From: Candidatus Omnitrophota bacterium
Lineage (GTDB): Bacteria; Omnitrophota; Gorgyraeia; 2-02-FULL-51-18; JAGOUK01
NCBI GenBank assembly: GCA_015231685.1
Contig: JADGBA010000034.1
Location: 1 to 8,341, forward strand
Length of the DNA: 8,341 nucleotides
Reading direction: 5' to 3'
A program made the position numbers and the translations under genes. The notes beneath the pieces were generated by a model, which was given only the letters and a program-made list of their open reading frames with translations, ran no database searches and was not told the origin of the DNA. This document shows, piece by piece, positions 5,445 to 8,341 of this stretch. Positions within the stretch are counted from its first letter, which is position 1, and the number at the start of each line of letters is the position of its first letter.

Positions 5445-6187
5445 AAATGCCGCTCAAAGCCGAAATCCGGGTTTCGGAATCAGATGCGTATGAACAGACC
5501 GCGTGCGGTGTGCTTGCCGGGATTCTCCGTGACGCGGTGCGAAGCCGCCGCCGCGCCGCCGCGCTTCTCTCGGGCGGCAGTACACCCTGGCAGACATACG
5601 CCCGGCTCGCCCAGGCGCCGGACCTGGCGGGTAACGATTGGGCGGATGTGTCTCTGTTTTGGGCGGATGAGCGGTTTGTCCCTCCGGATGATGTCCGGAG
5701 CAATTATGGCATGGCACGCAAATGGATGCTGGGGGAGAAGCGTCTGAAGGCAACCGCGGTGTTTCCGGTGGATGTCAGCGCCGCCAACGTCCGCGAAAGC
5801 GCCGAACGGTATGAGGAGACGATCGCCGGCTATTTTGGTTCCAAAGCAGACGGGGTTCCCGTTTTTGATCTGGCCATTCTGGGGATGGGCCGTGACGGAC
5901 ATATGGCGTCGCTTTTTCCGATGCAGGTGTTTCCGGATTCCAAAAAGGGCCTGGCCGCCGGAGTGGACGCGCCCGGAGGAGGCTCGTCCCGCGTGACTGT
6001 TACGCTGAAGGTCCTTGAAACGGCGTCACGCATTGTGTTTTTGGCCAAGGGGCCGGACAAGGCCCAGGCGGTTCTCCGGGCACTCTCAGGCGGCGAAGCG
6101 TCGGAAGAGTTTCCGGTATCGCTGCTTCTGGCCAAGCGTCCGGACACCTTATGGGTTCTGGATAAGGCCGCCGCGTCCGCTTTGTGA
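5441..6187 (+). CDS. pgl: 6-phosphogluconolactonase (DevB/SOL type)
   Basis: Hydrolyses 6-phosphogluconolactone to 6-phosphogluconate, linking the products of zwf and gnd. The 248 residues fit the family (about 230-260). Motifs in order are LSGGSTP (43-49), the phosphate-binding loop; WADERFVPPDDVRSNYG (74-90); and LAILGMGRDGHMASLFP (144-160), with Asp152 and His154 in the active-site region. I chose ATG 5441, which gives an ATGA overlap with the zwf stop and lies 11 nt after GGAGG (5425-5429). An in-frame GTG at 5429 would overlap that ribosome site and add four residues, so it is less likely. ATG 5447 is also possible. It is the last gene of the operon and is followed directly by a terminator. 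The SOL-type enzyme is unrelated to the beta-propeller YbhE-type lactonase. Confidence 0.94.
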   Translation: MKMPLKAEIRVSESDAYEQTACGVLAGILRDAVRSRRRAAALLSGGSTPWQTYARLAQAPDLAGNDWADVSLFWADERFVPPDDVRSNYGMARKWMLGEKRLKATAVFPVDVSAANVRESAERYEETIAGYFGSKADGVPVFDLAILGMGRDGHMASLFPMQVFPDSKKGLAAGVDAPGGGSSRVTVTLKVLETASRIVFLAKGPDKAQAVLRALSGGEASEEFPVSLLLAKRPDTLWVLDKAAASAL

Positions 6188-6188
6188 A

Positions 6189-6219
6189 CCGGGAGCGTTC
6201 TATCGTTCCCGGAGTTTTT
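6189..6219 (+). terminator. Rho-independent terminator of the gnd-zwf-pgl operon
   Basis: CCGGGAGCG (6189-6197) pairs with CGTTCCCGG (6204-6212) in a 9-bp stem with one G-U pair and a 6-nt loop. AG and five T residues (6215-6219) follow. It starts 1 nt after the pgl stop codon. It acts only rightward, since the other strand lacks a T-run. The loop holds part of the stop codon of the oppositely oriented AsmA-family gene, whose last codons form the right arm. Confidence 0.85.
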
Positions 6220-8056
6220 CTATCTCGCTGCGGAGCAAGTCCGCGAGCGGGGATGAGGATTGAGGTTGTGCAGTCCCGGCTCCCGTATCCACCCCATCCT
6301 GCGCCGGCGCTACCGAAGCCGGGTCGGGGGTTTTTTGAAGCGCTTTGTCCATGAACCCCTGAATCAGGGCCTGTCCCTTTTCCATGACCGCCCTGGCGCT
6401 GAAGCTTCCCAGATCCGGAAGTATGGAGAAAGCCTGCTTGGAAATGGCGTAACGCACGGGAATAGAAATGATTCCGTCTCCGGAAGCCAGATACGACAGT
6501 TCGCTTGCGCCTTCAATGATCGGCTGGGTCACCGCCTGACCTATAATGAACGAGCCGGTGCCGCTGATTTGTCCCCTCAAGTCCACCACCATATCCGACT
6601 CGACGTTGAAGAGTTCTGTAGGCACGGAGATATGATCGAGACGCATGATCCCGTCGGTGATCACAAAATTGTGCTGCAGAGGTTTGAGGATTGGCGTGGT
6701 AGGCGCGTTGATGCGGTTCTTCACCGATTCCGGCACCTGCTTCTGGACCGCGTCGTCAAATCCCGGGATGACGGATAACTTCGAAAGAAGCTCCTTCAAC
6801 GGGTTACCGTTCAGGATCACGCCATTATTCAGAATAAAGGAGCCCTTGCCGGAGAGGGTCCTTGAAATCTGGTCCCATGTTGTTCCGGCGGCCGTGCCGT
6901 CAAAATCCGCCGAAAATACTCCGTCGAGTCGTGTGGTTTGTCCGGCCGCCGCCAGCGCATCCGCGAGATGAATATCCTTCAGTGCCGCTTTAAGGCGGCT
7001 CCGGGGTGTCTTCATATAATCGTTCACGGTTCCCGATGCCTTAAGGCCTCCGCCGAAGAACTGCGCCGAGAAATTCCTCAAATTCAGAGTCTCCGTGTCG
7101 ACTCCCGCGTCGAGTTGGATGTCGCGAACGGGGGAACGCAGTGAAGCCGTCTGAAAAATTCCGTTCTCCAGGCGGAGTCGGGAGTCCAGGCGTTCCATCT
7201 GATTGGCCGCAAAAAGGGCTTCTGGAACCTCCAGGGTCAGTTTGCCGTCCAGAGCCGGTCCTATGGCCCACTCGCGGGATTTGGGGATCTGGCGCTCAAG
7301 TTCCACAAGATCCACTGCGCCAAGATCCGCATGTACGGAGGCGCGTGAGATTCGGGGCCGGTTCAGGGAGATGCCGTCGATCGATCCTTTGGCATCGAAG
7401 TTGCGGTCCGGCCCGACAAGCGCCGCGGAGATGTCAAACGCGGCGCCGTCCAGGGTGATGTTATCGAGACTTAAGTCGACTTTTTGGACGTCGAGTTTGA
7501 GAGGAAACTCAGGATTCTGGTCGGTGAAGCGAATCCGGCCGTTTTCGATTTTGAGCTTATTGATATGGACGGATTGGAGCTTCGGGCCGGATTTGACGCT
7601 CACGGCGGTTTGAGGTGTTGTCTCGGCAGCGGTTTGCGGCCGGGAAGGGGAAGCTTGAGGCAAGTCTACGCCACGGACCACGAATTGCCCGTCCGGGGTC
7701 CGTATGATTTCCGCCCGCGGGTCCACCAGAAGAATGGTGCCCAGGCGTAGGTTACCCCACAGGAGCGGTACCAGATCGATTGCCGCTTCCAAGCGGGCGC
7801 ATTCCAGAAGCGGCGCGCCGGAGGCGCGGGTTTCGTCGTTGATTTTGAAGCCATCCACCTGCACGGTGACGCCGAGGCCCAGCTTCCAATGGACGCGTGA
7901 GATCGTCGCGGGATGACCCACGGCCTGACTGATCTTGGATTCAATGAGCGGACGCTGACCGTTGATGTCATACGTCAGTATGAAAGCCGCCAGGGCCGCA
8001 ACCGCTGCCGCCGCCAAAAAAACCACCACAATGACTCCGATCAAAAATTTTTTCAT
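6200..8056 (-). CDS. AsmA family protein
   Basis: A 618-residue protein with one N-terminal membrane anchor (residues 5-28, MKKFLIGVIVVVFLAAAA start). The long beta-rich remainder should face the periplasm. After the anchor come the usual AsmA start (PLIESKISQAVGHPATISRVHWKL, about 36-59) and repeating strands such as KLKIENGRIRF (167-177). The AsmA C-terminal region is at about 390-560 (TLSGKGSFILNNGVILNGNPL, then FNVESDMVVDLRGQISGTGSF). The tail after 570 is Pro/Gln/Ser-rich and ends in a short charged helix. AsmA-like proteins belong to the wider group of bridge-like proteins thought to move phospholipids or maintain the outer membrane; the precise role here is unknown. GGAGG (8061-8065) lies 4 nt before the ATG. 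The stop falls inside the pgl terminator, 12 nt from the pgl stop, so the genes converge. Confidence 0.88.
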   Translation of the reverse strand: MKKFLIGVIVVVFLAAAAVAALAAFILTYDINGQRPLIESKISQAVGHPATISRVHWKLGLGVTVQVDGFKINDETRASGAPLLECARLEAAIDLVPLLWGNLRLGTILLVDPRAEIIRTPDGQFVVRGVDLPQASPSRPQTAAETTPQTAVSVKSGPKLQSVHINKLKIENGRIRFTDQNPEFPLKLDVQKVDLSLDNITLDGAAFDISAALVGPDRNFDAKGSIDGISLNRPRISRASVHADLGAVDLVELERQIPKSREWAIGPALDGKLTLEVPEALFAANQMERLDSRLRLENGIFQTASLRSPVRDIQLDAGVDTETLNLRNFSAQFFGGGLKASGTVNDYMKTPRSRLKAALKDIHLADALAAAGQTTRLDGVFSADFDGTAAGTTWDQISRTLSGKGSFILNNGVILNGNPLKELLSKLSVIPGFDDAVQKQVPESVKNRINAPTTPILKPLQHNFVITDGIMRLDHISVPTELFNVESDMVVDLRGQISGTGSFIIGQAVTQPIIEGASELSYLASGDGIISIPVRYAISKQAFSILPDLGSFSARAVMEKGQALIQGFMDKALQKTPDPASVAPAQDGVDTGAGTAQPQSSSPLADLLRSEIEKLRER

Positions 8057-8080
8057 AAAACCTCCGCGCTTTTCTTCTAA

Positions 8081-8110
8081 CTTATATGCTTTGGTTTAAG
8101 GGACGGTAAA
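8081..8110 (-). promoter_or_regulatory. Candidate promoter of the AsmA-family gene
   Basis: On the minus strand TTTACC (8105-8110) and TATAAG (8081-8086) are separated by 18 bp. Transcription would begin near 8074, leaving a short leader that contains the GGAGG ribosome site at 8061-8065. It interleaves with the rightward promoter at 8091-8118, so the two may compete or share regulation. Confidence 0.45.
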
Positions 8111-8118
8111 GCTACAAT
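8091..8118 (+). promoter_or_regulatory. Candidate promoter of the rightward exported-protein gene
   Basis: TTGGTT (8091-8096) and TACAAT (8113-8118) are separated by 16 bp. The -10 box ends only 5 nt before the ATG at 8124, so the predicted start of transcription coincides with the start codon and the message would be leaderless. No Shine-Dalgarno is seen, which fits. It overlaps the divergent candidate promoter on the other strand. Confidence 0.45.
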
Positions 8119-8123
8119 TAATC

Positions 8124-8341
8124 ATGCATAAAAGTACGGCCCGGTCCAAAGCGTCCGGGAGACCATTCTACCTCATCCGGGCCGCGTGTTTGGCGGCGCT
8201 TGCGGTGATGGTGTGGGAGGCTCAGGTTCTGGCGGAGGACCGCGGATTGGAGCCCAGTCGTATCCTTGAACGGTTCGGGCCCTCGGTTGTGATGATTGCC
8301 GATTCCGACCCGCAAAAGAAGGCCGCTGTCCTCGGAAGCGG
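8124..8341 (+). CDS. Exported protein, probably trypsin-like (HtrA-type) serine protease, N-terminal part (cut by window edge)
   Basis: The frame stays open from ATG 8124 to the window end (72 codons plus two bases). A basic N-terminus (HKSTARSKASGR) and the hydrophobic stretch FYLIRAACLAALAVMV suggest a signal peptide, cleaved after about residue 37 (QVLA). The mature start reads RILERFGPSVVMIADSD, then VLGSG at the very edge. Trypsin-like S1C proteases (DegP/HtrA group) typically begin their domain with a Pro-Ser-Val-Val strand followed about 15 residues later by Gly-Ser-Gly-Phe. The catalytic triad would lie beyond the window, so activity cannot be judged. Other exported proteins with a similar start cannot be excluded. 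The gene is divergent from the AsmA-family gene with 67 nt between start codons. Confidence 0.6.
   Translation, partial: MHKSTARSKASGRPFYLIRAACLAALAVMVWEAQVLAEDRGLEPSRILERFGPSVVMIADSDPQKKAAVLGS

Overview
The window is GC-rich bacterial chromosome, apparently from a Gram-negative organism. Two sequence features support that: an AsmA-family envelope protein, and exported proteins with ordinary Sec signal peptides. The phylum cannot be fixed from these genes. Repeats built on GGGGACAGTCCCC are, as far as I recall, common in uncultured lineages such as Omnitrophota and Planctomycetota, but that is a weak hint.

Layout, left to right. (1) At 1-386 on the minus strand is the N-terminal part of a YihY/BrkB-type membrane protein cut by the window edge. 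(2) At about 470-1185 on the plus strand is the decayed remnant of an SLC12-like (Na-K-Cl cotransporter/amino acid permease) gene. It lacks its 5' part and carries a frameshift and two internal deletions. (3) At 1243-1905 is an exported cyclophilin-type peptidyl-prolyl isomerase. (4) At 1905-2998 the manganese exporter gene mntP (minus strand) is embedded in repeats. These are a 53-bp element present once on each side of mntP in direct orientation, a 37-bp perfect GC palindrome just past its stop, and an array of seven 13-bp palindromes, mostly spaced 32 bp apart, upstream of it. (5) At 2999-6187 is a tight operon for the oxidative pentose phosphate pathway, gnd-zwf-pgl, closed by a good intrinsic terminator. 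(6) At 6200-8056 on the minus strand is an AsmA-family protein. (7) At 8124-8341 is the start of a divergently transcribed exported protein, probably a trypsin-like (HtrA-type) serine protease, cut by the window edge.

The operon encodes the complete oxidation of glucose 6-phosphate to ribulose 5-phosphate. Zwf makes 6-phosphogluconolactone, Pgl hydrolyses it, and the short-form Gnd decarboxylates the product, giving reduced nicotinamide cofactor at two steps.

The most unusual content is the repeat system around mntP. One palindromic core (GGGGAC-A-GTCCCC) occurs in the array and in the GC palindrome, and the 53-bp elements carry a half-unit in the opposite orientation. It looks like a REP-like family that spreads and duplicates within intergenic DNA. 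No transposase for it is present in the window. Because the array fills the gap between mntP and gnd, it may affect expression of both.
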